Origin: an uncultured Rhodospirillales bacterium | GTDB taxonomy: Bacteria; Pseudomonadota; Alphaproteobacteria; Acetobacterales; Acetobacteraceae | DNA length: 56,976 nt | NCBI GenBank assembly: GCA_903927465.1 | Contig: CAIYMY010000168.1 | Span: forward strand, 1-56,976 | Direction: 5' to 3' | Part shown: positions 1 to 6,818 of the stretch, piece after piece | Layout: each line of letters begins with the position of its first letter | How positions within the stretch are numbered: the first letter of the stretch is position 1 | Translations under genes and position numbers: made by a program | Notes under the pieces: generated by a model | Told to the model about the DNA's origin: nothing | The model's input: only the letters and a program-made list of their open reading frames with translations | The model's database searches: none

Positions 1-142
1 CAAATGCACCACAAGCTGCGCCAGCGCCAATTCGCCTTCGGGTGATCCCATACGCTCAAATGTTTCCCAGGCGGCGATGGCAAGCGGCAGCGCGCGCGGG
101 TCGGCCATGCCGATATCCTCGGCCGCGAAGCGCGTGAGGCGC
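1..142 (-). pseudogene. rarA: rarA (replication-associated recombination ATPase) 3' fragment
   Basis: Read on the minus strand from about 142 to the window edge, one open frame gives [17 protein letters not shown] followed by [15 protein letters not shown]. These are the conserved segments of the C-terminal half of RarA/MgsA, a clamp-loader-like AAA+ ATPase acting at stalled replication forks. The frame runs off the left end, so the gene's 3' part continues outside the window. The sequence that should encode the N-terminal AAA+ domain is absent: at about 141 the match stops and transposase sequence begins. I infer a disrupted gene. An intact copy could exist elsewhere. Confidence is good for the family and moderate for loss of function. 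Confidence 0.7.
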
Positions 143-412
143 CCGCAATCCAACGGCATCCTTGAACGCTTACACCGCACGCTGCTCGACGAGCATTTCC
201 GGGTCGAGGGGCGGCGCACCTGGTTTGAGACCATTGAGGAAATGCAGGCGGTGCTCGATGAATACCTCGAGGGCTACAACACCAAGCGGCCTCATCAGGG
301 GCGCGGCATGAATGGTCGCACGCCCATCCGCGCATTCACGGAGGGCATGCCAAAAACCAGCAACACGAAGGTGACCAGCCAGACAAAGACTGCCAAACTC
401 AAAGCCGCCTGA
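140..412 (+). pseudogene. DDE integrase-type transposase, C-terminal fragment
   Basis: From about 140 the plus frame encodes [20 protein letters not shown], then YNTKRPHQGRGMNGRTP. This is the C-terminal part of the integrase core (the segment with the third acidic residue) found in IS3/IS481-type transposases. The helix-turn-helix and the first two catalytic aspartates are missing, because the upstream 140 bp is rarA sequence read on the other strand. An in-frame ATG at 77 would only create an artificial fusion through rarA. The stop is at 410-412. It is an insertion-sequence remnant that cannot be active; exact family assignment (IS3 versus IS481) is uncertain. Confidence 0.7.
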
Positions 413-430
413 GGCCTGCTTCAAATGCGC

Positions 431-460
431 TCACTGTCAGGGAAATATCATAGGTGTACA
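431..460 (+). repeat. possible right end of the insertion-sequence remnant
   Basis: Eighteen bases after the transposase stop is a segment ending ATCATAGGTGTACA. Read inward from 460 it starts TGTACACC, the kind of TGT-beginning terminus used by IS481-type elements. The partner left end is gone, so this could not be confirmed by an inverted-repeat match. Unrelated AT-richer sequence follows. Confidence 0.3.
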
Positions 461-660
461 ACCATCAGCCATCAAAGCAGAGGAATCTCCGTATAGATGG
501 ATACATTCGGGGGGGTACGTCACTCTCAATATCCCGTCAAAGAAAATACATTAAAATTCCATTTTATTGTAATATTTTTCATCTAATGTGTGAATGAGAT
601 TTCGGAAGTGACCGCCCTTTCATAATTCGTGGCAGGTTTTGGCTTTTTTTGAGGTATATC

Positions 661-1260
661 GTGAAACAAACTCAGCTATTCCCTTCTGAGAAGACTCAAC
701 TTCCTCACGACGTAACGCTATTCTTTCGCCGCTGGCTTTCTAATCCTCTGCAGATGGGCTCCATAGTTCCGTCTTCTGCAAAGCTGGGGGAACTTATCGC
801 CAAGCAGATAGACAAAAATTCAAATTCGCTTGTCCTGGAATTGGGGGCCGGTACGGGTGCAATCACGCGCAGCCTGATCAAATCCGGCATCGCACCGGGG
901 CGCATTGCCATGGTGGAAATTGTGCCGGAAATGGCCGATCATTTGCAGACAAAATTTCCGGGCACAAAAGTACTACAAGCAGATGCCTTTAACTTACCGA
1001 AATCGCTATTGCAGAAGACCGGCCTGGAGGTTGGGACCGTAATTTGCGGTATCCCGCTTGTTCTGCTTGGCGAAGAAAAGCAGCGCCAGTTCATCCAACA
1101 GGTTGAAGCGGTAGCCCCCGGTCGTGGCTTCCTGCTTTACACCTATTGTATTACCTCCCCTTTGCCATACCACACCCTGAACCTTGAGGCACAAAGGCTT
1201 GCCTGGACGCCCAAGAATTTTCCCCCAGCTAGTGTCTGGCATTATCGACCAAAAACATAG
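661..1260 (+). CDS. pmtA: PmtA-like phospholipid N-methyltransferase
   Basis: A class I SAM-dependent methyltransferase of about 200 residues. The SAM-binding motif I reads LELGAGTGAITR, motif II gives VEIVP, and the N-terminal SNPLQMGSIVPSS segment is typical of the PmtA/rRNA-adenine-methylase-like group that methylates phosphatidylethanolamine to phosphatidylcholine at the inner membrane face. A TTG at 649 is in frame, but GAGG at 651-654 sits six bases before a GTG at 661, so I prefer GTG. It ends five bases from the convergent lipid-kinase gene, and lipid genes follow. This supports a membrane-lipid role. Substrate is inferred from family and context only. Confidence 0.72.
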   Translation: MKQTQLFPSEKTQLPHDVTLFFRRWLSNPLQMGSIVPSSAKLGELIAKQIDKNSNSLVLELGAGTGAITRSLIKSGIAPGRIAMVEIVPEMADHLQTKFPGTKVLQADAFNLPKSLLQKTGLEVGTVICGIPLVLLGEEKQRQFIQQVEAVAPGRGFLLYTYCITSPLPYHTLNLEAQRLAWTPKNFPPASVWHYRPKT

Positions 1261-1264
1261 GAAG

Positions 1265-2143
1265 TCATGGTACAACAACCCGTAGAGGTTGCATGAATGG
1301 CACAATATGGATCGGCAGAGACCCGGCGGCGTCACCATCTGCCTGAACAGGTAGATCCGCGCCAAAAACTTGGATATCATGGCCTCGCCGCAGTGAGATA
1401 CTGGAAAGGTACGGGAGCCTGCCGAGACTGAGTGCTGCGGCGTGTTTCATGGCATCAAGAAAGTGATCTTGATGAAGTGACAGAACGTGAAACTGTGTCT
1501 CACGTGGATCAGCTTCTGGTGCAATCTGGAAACGCCCAGCGTAGTACCGACCTTTGGTTACAACCAATCCAGACGTTTCGACCTCAACAGCGTCAATTTT
1601 TACCTTAAAGGATTGGAATGAATGCCGCGTCAAATCACATAACGTCTGCATCACATAAGCCCCCTTTCCGAATACTCGCTTCAGTCCCGGTGGTAGTCGA
1701 TGGACCACAACTGAATCGAGTCCTACGCCCACCATTTGGATGAAAAGACGGTCTGTAAGGTCGCCTCGCTTCAAGATGCCGGGATAGACGCTCGCGCTCC
1801 GGCCCATGAGAAGCGTGCGTGCGGCTTCCCGCGGATTAAGCGGTACCGACATTTCCAAAGCAAAGACATTTGCAGTACCAAGTGGAAGAATTCCAAGCAG
1901 CGCTTGGGTTCCTGCAAGACCAGCCGCCACTTCCGCTATCGTACCATCCCCTCCAGCCGCAACGACAATGCGCCCCTGATCAGCTGCCATGCGCGCAAAT
2001 TTTTCCGCATCGCCGCGTGCGCTGGTTTCCAGCAGCTGAAACTGAATGCCAAGACCGTAGAGAACATCAAGTGCTGAATACAGTTTAGCACGACGCCGGG
2101 CGCCCGCGGCTGGATTGAAAATAATGACTAGGTTCTGTGCCAT
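1265..2143 (-). CDS. diacylglycerol kinase-like lipid kinase (DagK/YegS family)
   Basis: The start MAQNLVIIFNPAAG carries the NPxxG element, and the catalytic glycine-rich loop is VVAAGGDGTIAEVA, followed by LPLGTANVFA. This is the DAGK catalytic domain order of the soluble DgkB/YegS family, about 293 residues. The enzyme phosphorylates diacylglycerol or a related lipid to phosphatidate. Upstream in-frame codons extend to 2209, but the NPAAG motif is expected about 10 residues from the start, so I chose the ATG at 2143. It is divergent from the plcP-like gene, with a PhoB-like site between. That fits recycling of the diacylglycerol a PlcP-type enzyme would release; the substrate is not shown by sequence. 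Confidence 0.78.
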   Translation of the reverse strand: MAQNLVIIFNPAAGARRRAKLYSALDVLYGLGIQFQLLETSARGDAEKFARMAADQGRIVVAAGGDGTIAEVAAGLAGTQALLGILPLGTANVFALEMSVPLNPREAARTLLMGRSASVYPGILKRGDLTDRLFIQMVGVGLDSVVVHRLPPGLKRVFGKGAYVMQTLCDLTRHSFQSFKVKIDAVEVETSGLVVTKGRYYAGRFQIAPEADPRETQFHVLSLHQDHFLDAMKHAAALSLGRLPYLSSISLRRGHDIQVFGADLPVQADGDAAGSLPIHIVPFMQPLRVVVP

Positions 2144-2224
2144 GACCCATGATTCAATCAAATGAAGATTTCTATTATGTGATAGTCCTAAGAATATTTT
2201 GTTAAGCATTACGCCAAAAGGAAA

Positions 2225-2242
2225 TTGTCATCCAAGTTTCAC
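2225..2242 (+). promoter_or_regulatory. candidate PhoB box, lipid-remodelling divergent promoter
   Basis: TTGTCAT (2225-2231), a four-base spacer CCAA, then GTTTCAC (2236-2242). Against the alphaproteobacterial half-site CTGTCAY the matches are 6/7 and 5/7, with the correct 11-bp period. It lies in the 200-bp gap between the divergent lipid kinase and plcP-like genes, 101 bp before the latter. It is weaker and further from its gene than the two strong arrays near 4200 and 10700. Confidence 0.5.
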
Positions 2243-2342
2243 GCATGAAGTCGCGTAACTTATCTAGCCGGTCCTAGAAAGAAACGCGGTCCTTCGTCGT
2301 CGATTCGCTCCGACGCCGACAATCGCATCAGGAGGGTAGATC

Positions 2343-3170
2343 ATGAGCCTCGCTTCAGCGCCTCAAGTCTATCGATCAATTTTCCTCTCCGATATTCATC
2401 TCGGATTACGGAGCTGCCGCAGCGATTCATTGGTGGATTTTTTGCGCAGTGTTCAGTGCGAAAAACTCTATCTGGTTGGCGACATCATTGATGGCTGGCG
2501 CCTTCGACGATCCTGGTATTGGGACGCATATCATGATGAGGTCATTCGCCTGATCTTGAGGATGGCTCGCCACGGAACGGAAGTGATCTACGTTCCTGGG
2601 AATCACGATGAAATCTTTCGTGATTGGCTGGGTCTCGAAGTCGCCGGCGTCAAATTGTTGCGGGAAGCTGAACATATCGCAGCAGACGGGCGCCGCTTTC
2701 TTGTCATTCACGGCGATGAATTCGATGGTGTCATTCGTTATGCCAAATTCCTAGCTCATATGGGGGATTGGGCCTATGACGCTGCCCTTACGACCAATCG
2801 TTGGTTCAATTTTCTGCGTCGCCGGCTTGGCTATCCCTATTGGTCGCTTTCCCAATGGCTGAAGCGCCAGGTGAAGGAAGCGGTCAAGGCAATTGATCGT
2901 TTCGAAACAGCCCTTGCCCATGAAGCGAAATCGCGCGGTATGGATGGCGTCATTTGTGGTCACATTCACCATGCCGAAATGCGGATGGTTCATGGCATTC
3001 TTTACATGAATGACGGGGATTGGGTGGAAAGCTGTACCGCCCTGGTTGAGCATCAGGATGGCCGCTTTGAGCTGCTCGATTGGTCGCACCGCCAGGCCGT
3101 ATCAATGGACAAAACAACATCCACGCCTGCTCCCGATCTGGTAGCCGAGTTATTGCGCGGTGCAAGGTAA
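2343..3170 (+). CDS. plcP: PlcP-like metallophosphoesterase (phospholipase C type; LpxH superfamily)
   Basis: All calcineurin-type metal motifs are visible in order: FLSDIHLG near residue 15, VGDIIDGW near 46, PGNHDE near 85, HGDEFD near 124 and CGHIHHAEM near 203. The 275-residue length and motif spelling match the UDP-2,3-diacylglucosamine-hydrolase-like group that includes PlcP of rhizobia and marine alphaproteobacteria, which removes headgroups from phospholipids during phosphate starvation. A strong AGGAGG (2330-2335) precedes the ATG. The next gene is a GT4 glycosyltransferase overlapping its 3' end, which is the known plcP-agt arrangement. True LpxH is the alternative, but the glycosyltransferase partner and phn neighbours favour lipid remodelling. 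Confidence 0.75.
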   Translation: MSLASAPQVYRSIFLSDIHLGLRSCRSDSLVDFLRSVQCEKLYLVGDIIDGWRLRRSWYWDAYHDEVIRLILRMARHGTEVIYVPGNHDEIFRDWLGLEVAGVKLLREAEHIAADGRRFLVIHGDEFDGVIRYAKFLAHMGDWAYDAALTTNRWFNFLRRRLGYPYWSLSQWLKRQVKEAVKAIDRFETALAHEAKSRGMDGVICGHIHHAEMRMVHGILYMNDGDWVESCTALVEHQDGRFELLDWSHRQAVSMDKTTSTPAPDLVAELLRGAR

Positions 3171-3174
3171 AGCG

Positions 3175-4176
3175 ATGCGTATCCTGATTGTCTCAGATGC
3201 TTGGTTTCCCCAGGTCAATGGCGTTGTGCGTACGCTTTCGGTTGTCGTTGAAAAGTTACGGGCTGGTGGCGATACCGTTGAGGTTATCGGCCCTGATCGC
3301 TTTCGCAGTATGCCCACCCCCGGCTACGCTGAAATCCGGCTCGCGATCGCTCCCAAGCGCCGCCTGGCGCAGATTGTCACCGATTTCGAGCCAGAGATCA
3401 TCCATATTGCGACTGAAGGACCGCTTGGTTGGGCTATGCGCGCCCTTTGCCGACGCAACGCTTGGCCCTTCACAACTGCCTTTCACACGCGCTTTCCTGA
3501 ATATCTTGAAGCCAGAACACGCATTCCCGCCGATTGGTCCTGGCGCGTGATGCGACGCTTCCATGAGGCAGGCGCAGGTACCTTTGCAGCGACCGCGTCC
3601 TTAAGGCAGGAACTGACCCGGCGGGGCTTCACCAAGGTGCGTGCTTGGACACGCGGCGTTGATCTTGAAAGATTTCGCCCGGGCGAGGGTGACGCATGGC
3701 AGGGGCTGCCACGGCCCATTTTTCTTTATGCGGGGCGCGTCTCGATCGAAAAGAATATCGAGGCTTTTCTGGCGCTGGATTTGCCGGGTAGCAAGGTTGT
3801 GGTCGGTGATGGGCCCGCCTTGCCGGCGCTGAAGCAGCGATTTCCGCAGGTTACCTTCACGGGCTATCGCGATAATGGTTTGCTTGCCCGGTCCTATTCA
3901 GGGGCGGATGTCTTTGTGTTTCCGTCGCGAACAGACACTTTCGGGTTGGTTTTGCTCGAAGCGCTGGCTGCGGGCACGCCCGTTGCCGCCTTCCCGGTCA
4001 CAGGGCCGATTGACGTCATCACCGATCCTCGTGTTGGCGCTTTGAACGAAGACCTCCGCGCTGCTTGCCTCAAGGCGCTTGAATGTGATCGCGCGGCGTG
4101 CCGTCTTCATGCAGAAGCCTGGTCCTGGGACGCTTGTGTTGCGCAATTCAGGGCGGCGCTGGTGCCTATTCGATAA
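3175..4176 (+). CDS. GT4 glycosyltransferase, probable diacylglycerol glycosyltransferase (Agt-like)
   Basis: A GT-B fold family 4 enzyme of about 333 residues. The N-terminal Rossmann half begins MRILIVSDAWFPQVNGVVRT, and the sugar-nucleotide half carries FVFPSRTDTFGLVLLEALAAG, with the Glu of the EX7E motif. It resembles SqdX, MgtA and other GT4 lipid glycosyltransferases. An ATG at 3160 is in frame inside the end of plcP, but the ATG at 3175 gives the family-typical N-terminus. Coupled to plcP, it would put a sugar on the diacylglycerol released there, making a phosphorus-free membrane lipid. The sugar donated cannot be read from sequence. Confidence 0.72.
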   Translation: MRILIVSDAWFPQVNGVVRTLSVVVEKLRAGGDTVEVIGPDRFRSMPTPGYAEIRLAIAPKRRLAQIVTDFEPEIIHIATEGPLGWAMRALCRRNAWPFTTAFHTRFPEYLEARTRIPADWSWRVMRRFHEAGAGTFAATASLRQELTRRGFTKVRAWTRGVDLERFRPGEGDAWQGLPRPIFLYAGRVSIEKNIEAFLALDLPGSKVVVGDGPALPALKQRFPQVTFTGYRDNGLLARSYSGADVFVFPSRTDTFGLVLLEALAAGTPVAAFPVTGPIDVITDPRVGALNEDLRAACLKALECDRAACRLHAEAWSWDACVAQFRAALVPIR

Positions 4177-4187
4177 AAGCCCCTTCC

Positions 4188-4227
4188 CTGTCATCATTCT
4201 TTCATTGATCCGTCACGCATCCATCAT
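4188..4227 (+). promoter_or_regulatory. PhoB box array, four tandem half-sites upstream of phnD
   Basis: Four half-sites at an exact 11-bp period: CTGTCAT (4188), CTTTCAT (4199), CCGTCAC (4210) and CCATCAT (4221), each followed by four spacer bases. The first is a perfect CTGTCAY match and the others are 5-6 of 7. The array ends 43 bases before the phnD start codon, where it would replace a -35 element. It predicts phosphate-starvation induction of phnD-phnE1-phnE2. Confidence 0.8.
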
Positions 4228-4270
4228 TCAATTCAGTCACATGTTGCAAAGCTTTTGAGAGAGGTCTCCC

Positions 4271-5182
4271 ATGCTTGGCCGTCGAACTGCCCTAATGCTG
4301 CCGGGTCTAGCAATCTTACCGCTGCATGCCCGGGCGCAAGCTGATTGGCGCCAACAGCTCCGCGAAGTGCGCTTCGGCATGATCTCGGTTGAGAATGAGC
4401 GCGACGCCGTGGCGCGCCTGCAAGGTCTTCAGGCCTATATGGCGCGTGAATTGCGCTCCCCTTTCCGTGTATTCCGCGGGTCTGACTATGCAGCGGTGGT
4501 GGAGGCGCTGCGCGCTGGTCATTCCGAATTGGCCTATCTCGGCCCGGCTTCCTACGGGCTTGCGCGGCGTGTCATGGGGGAACGTATCACCCCCATATTC
4601 CGCTATATTGATAATGAAGGTATGGAAGGCTACCACAGCGTCATGATTGTGCGGACGGATAGCCCGATCCGGACTCTTGAGGATATGCGCGGCAAGACGC
4701 TCGGGTTCAGCGACCCCAATAGTACATCCGGCTTCCAGGTACCTGGCTGGTTTCTGCGTCGCCAGGGAATGGACCCGGCAAGCTACTTCTCCCGCACAGG
4801 CTTTACTGGAAGTCATGAGCAAGGCGTCATGACTGTAATCAATGGTACATTTGATGCTGCTGTGCTTTCCTATTCAAATGAACGCCGCAATACATTCCAG
4901 CGCATGGCAGAAAAAGGCATGATCCCGGAAGGCGCTGTTCGTGTCATCTGGAAATCCCCGCTTATTCCGAATGCGCCCATTGTGATGCGCACGGATTTGC
5001 CGGAAAGCTTCCGGCAGGAGGCGATTGCCGCTTTTGCCGCCATGCCGCAGCGCGATCCACAAGCCTTTCGCGACATGACATCTGATGCCCGTGGCCTGGC
5101 GCCCGCCAAGCACGAGGATTACCTGGATATCGTCGCCATCCTTGAGGATAATGCCGCGCGTCGGCGGGAACGGCGGTCCTGA
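4271..5182 (+). CDS. phnD: PhnD-like phosphonate/phosphate ABC transporter substrate-binding protein
   Basis: A 303-residue periplasmic protein with an N-terminal leader (MLGRRTALMLPG then LHARAQA). The mature part shows PhnD features: LAYLGPASY near residue 95, the DSPIRTLEDMRGKTLGFSDP segment, then STSGFQVP, which form the phosphonate/phosphate pocket in this family. It binds phosphonate, phosphite or phosphate and delivers it to the PhnE permeases encoded directly downstream. GAGAGAGG lies just before the ATG. Preceded by a four-site PhoB box. Ligand preference cannot be told from sequence. Confidence 0.88.
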   Translation: MLGRRTALMLPGLAILPLHARAQADWRQQLREVRFGMISVENERDAVARLQGLQAYMARELRSPFRVFRGSDYAAVVEALRAGHSELAYLGPASYGLARRVMGERITPIFRYIDNEGMEGYHSVMIVRTDSPIRTLEDMRGKTLGFSDPNSTSGFQVPGWFLRRQGMDPASYFSRTGFTGSHEQGVMTVINGTFDAAVLSYSNERRNTFQRMAEKGMIPEGAVRVIWKSPLIPNAPIVMRTDLPESFRQEAIAAFAAMPQRDPQAFRDMTSDARGLAPAKHEDYLDIVAILEDNAARRRERRS

Positions 5183-6036
5183 CCGATTCTCCCGCTGTTC
5201 TTGCGGCAGAAGCGCGGTGGCGTGAGGCGCAAGGGCCTCGACAGCGCACGTGGTTCCTGACTGCATCGTTGCTTGCCATCGCGATTGCGGCCTCCGCCTG
5301 GATTGGGGAGGTCAGTATCGCGAGGCTGGTGCGCGGCCTCCCGCTTGCGGCTGATTACATTGCCGGCACCCTACCGCGGCTGCGCCTGGATCATTTCTTG
5401 GCGGATCTTGCCTATTGGATGTGGGGTTTTGCGGATTGGGCGCTGCTGCTCGCCGATACGCTGCTGATTGCCTATGTTGGGACAGTATTAGGTGGATTGG
5501 TGGCGCTTCTGCTTTCTTTTCCGGCTGCCACGACGCTTGCTCCGCCATGGATCGTCACGATCATACGCCGCGCTTTGGAATTGATGCGGACAGTGCCAAC
5601 ACTCGTCCTCGCGCTCATCTTTGTTTATGCCTTTGGGCTTGGCGCCTTCGCCGGCATGCTTGCCATAGCAGTCCATACGGCGGGCTCGCTTGGCAAGCTG
5701 TTTGCCGAAGAACATGAAAACGCGTCTCTGACCCAGATGGAGGCTGTGCGCGCCGCCGGCGGCACTTGGGCTGCCCAGATGCGCTTTGGTATTTTTCCGC
5801 AGTCCCTGCCAGGTGTCTTGAGCTATGGCCTGCTGCGTTTTGAGATCAATGTACGCGAAGCGAGTGTCCTTGGCATCGTCGGCGCTGGCGGGATTGGTGA
5901 AGAACTTTATCTGGCAGTCCGCCAATTCGAATATCAGGATATTTCAGCGATCCTTGTCCTTATTCTTGTGACCGTCACGGCAATTGACCTTCTTTGCGGG
6001 CGCTTGCGCCGTAGTATTCTTGGGGCAGCGATATGA
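5179..6036 (+). CDS. phnE1: PhnE-like phosphonate ABC transporter permease 1
   Basis: Binding-protein-dependent inner-membrane permease with about six hydrophobic segments and the cytoplasmic EAA loop (EAVRAAGGTWAAQMRFGIFPQ), ending in the family signature ASVLGIVGAGGIGEEL. There is no ATG, GTG or TTG giving a normal N-terminus. A TTG at 5269 would start inside the first membrane helix. The frame is open back to a CTG at 5179 whose last two bases overlap the phnD stop (CTGA) and gives an N-terminus beginning TDSPAVLAAEARWREAQ, typical of PhnE cytoplasmic leaders. I propose CTG initiation coupled to phnD. It overlaps phnE2 by four bases. Confidence 0.82.
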   Translation: MTDSPAVLAAEARWREAQGPRQRTWFLTASLLAIAIAASAWIGEVSIARLVRGLPLAADYIAGTLPRLRLDHFLADLAYWMWGFADWALLLADTLLIAYVGTVLGGLVALLLSFPAATTLAPPWIVTIIRRALELMRTVPTLVLALIFVYAFGLGAFAGMLAIAVHTAGSLGKLFAEEHENASLTQMEAVRAAGGTWAAQMRFGIFPQSLPGVLSYGLLRFEINVREASVLGIVGAGGIGEELYLAVRQFEYQDISAILVLILVTVTAIDLLCGRLRRSILGAAI

Positions 6037-6806
6037 CAAAGCTGCGCCTGACCACGCCGCTGCTTTTCACGCTTCTATTCCTGCTGTTGCTGGGCGGACT
6101 TTGGCGTATGGATGCATCGTCAGATCGCATCCTCAACGGCATCATGAAGCTCGGTTGGTTGGTAGCGTTGATGTGGCCGCCTTCGGCTGGTGGCGTATTG
6201 CCGGAATTGCTGGTCAGCCTGATGGAAAGCCTCGCCATGGCGTTTCTTGGAACGCTTTTGGCGGCGCTTGTAGCGCTTCCCCTGGCATTGCTTGGGGCTG
6301 GCAATATTGTCGGCAATATCTTCCTGCGCTTTTCCGTAAGGCGCATTTACGATGGTCTGCGCGGGATAGATACGCTGATCTGGGCGCTTATCTTTGTCTC
6401 GGCGGTCGGCATGGGACCCTTTGCCGGCATTCTGGCACTTGCTGTCCCAGATATCGGCGTGCTGTCCAAGCTTTTCAGTGAGGCCTTGGAATCGGCGGAT
6501 AAACGTCAGGTTGAGGCAGTGCGTGCGGCAGGTGCCAATCGGGTTTTAGCTGTCAGAATTGGATTGATCCCGCAGGTAGCACCCATCATGCTCTCGCAAA
6601 TCCTCTATACCTTGGAATCGAATGCGCGGTCCTCAACGGTGCTTGGCATTGTTGGCGCCGGTGGCATTGGTTTGGCGTTATCAGACCGAATTCGTATCAA
6701 TAATTGGGATGAAGTGGCCTTCATCGTTCTACTTATTCTGGTGATGGTGGCGGCCATTGATTTGGGTAGCCGCAAGCTCCGCATGAAGATCATTCGCGCA
6801 GCCTGA
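6033..6806 (+). CDS. phnE2: PhnE-like phosphonate ABC transporter permease 2
   Basis: A second PhnE-type permease of 257 residues, beginning at an ATG that overlaps the phnE1 stop (ATGA). It has an N-terminal helix (LTTPLLFTLLFLLLLGGLW), the EAA loop EAVRAAGANRVLAVRIGLIPQ near residue 162 and the closing SSTVLGIVGAGGIGLALS. With PhnE1 it would form the heterodimeric channel for PhnD-delivered substrate. The two permeases are clear paralogues. No phnC ATPase gene follows: 12 bases after the stop comes the end of a convergent permease gene, so the ATPase must be encoded elsewhere or borrowed. Confidence 0.87.
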   Translation: MTKLRLTTPLLFTLLFLLLLGGLWRMDASSDRILNGIMKLGWLVALMWPPSAGGVLPELLVSLMESLAMAFLGTLLAALVALPLALLGAGNIVGNIFLRFSVRRIYDGLRGIDTLIWALIFVSAVGMGPFAGILALAVPDIGVLSKLFSEALESADKRQVEAVRAAGANRVLAVRIGLIPQVAPIMLSQILYTLESNARSSTVLGIVGAGGIGLALSDRIRINNWDEVAFIVLLILVMVAAIDLGSRKLRMKIIRAA

Positions 6807-6818
6807 CGATTGCTCTCG

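Noticed and set aside
77-142. N-terminal extension of the transposase fragment from an ATG at 77
   Set aside because: These 22 codons are antisense to conserved RarA sequence, so the extension is a fusion artefact.
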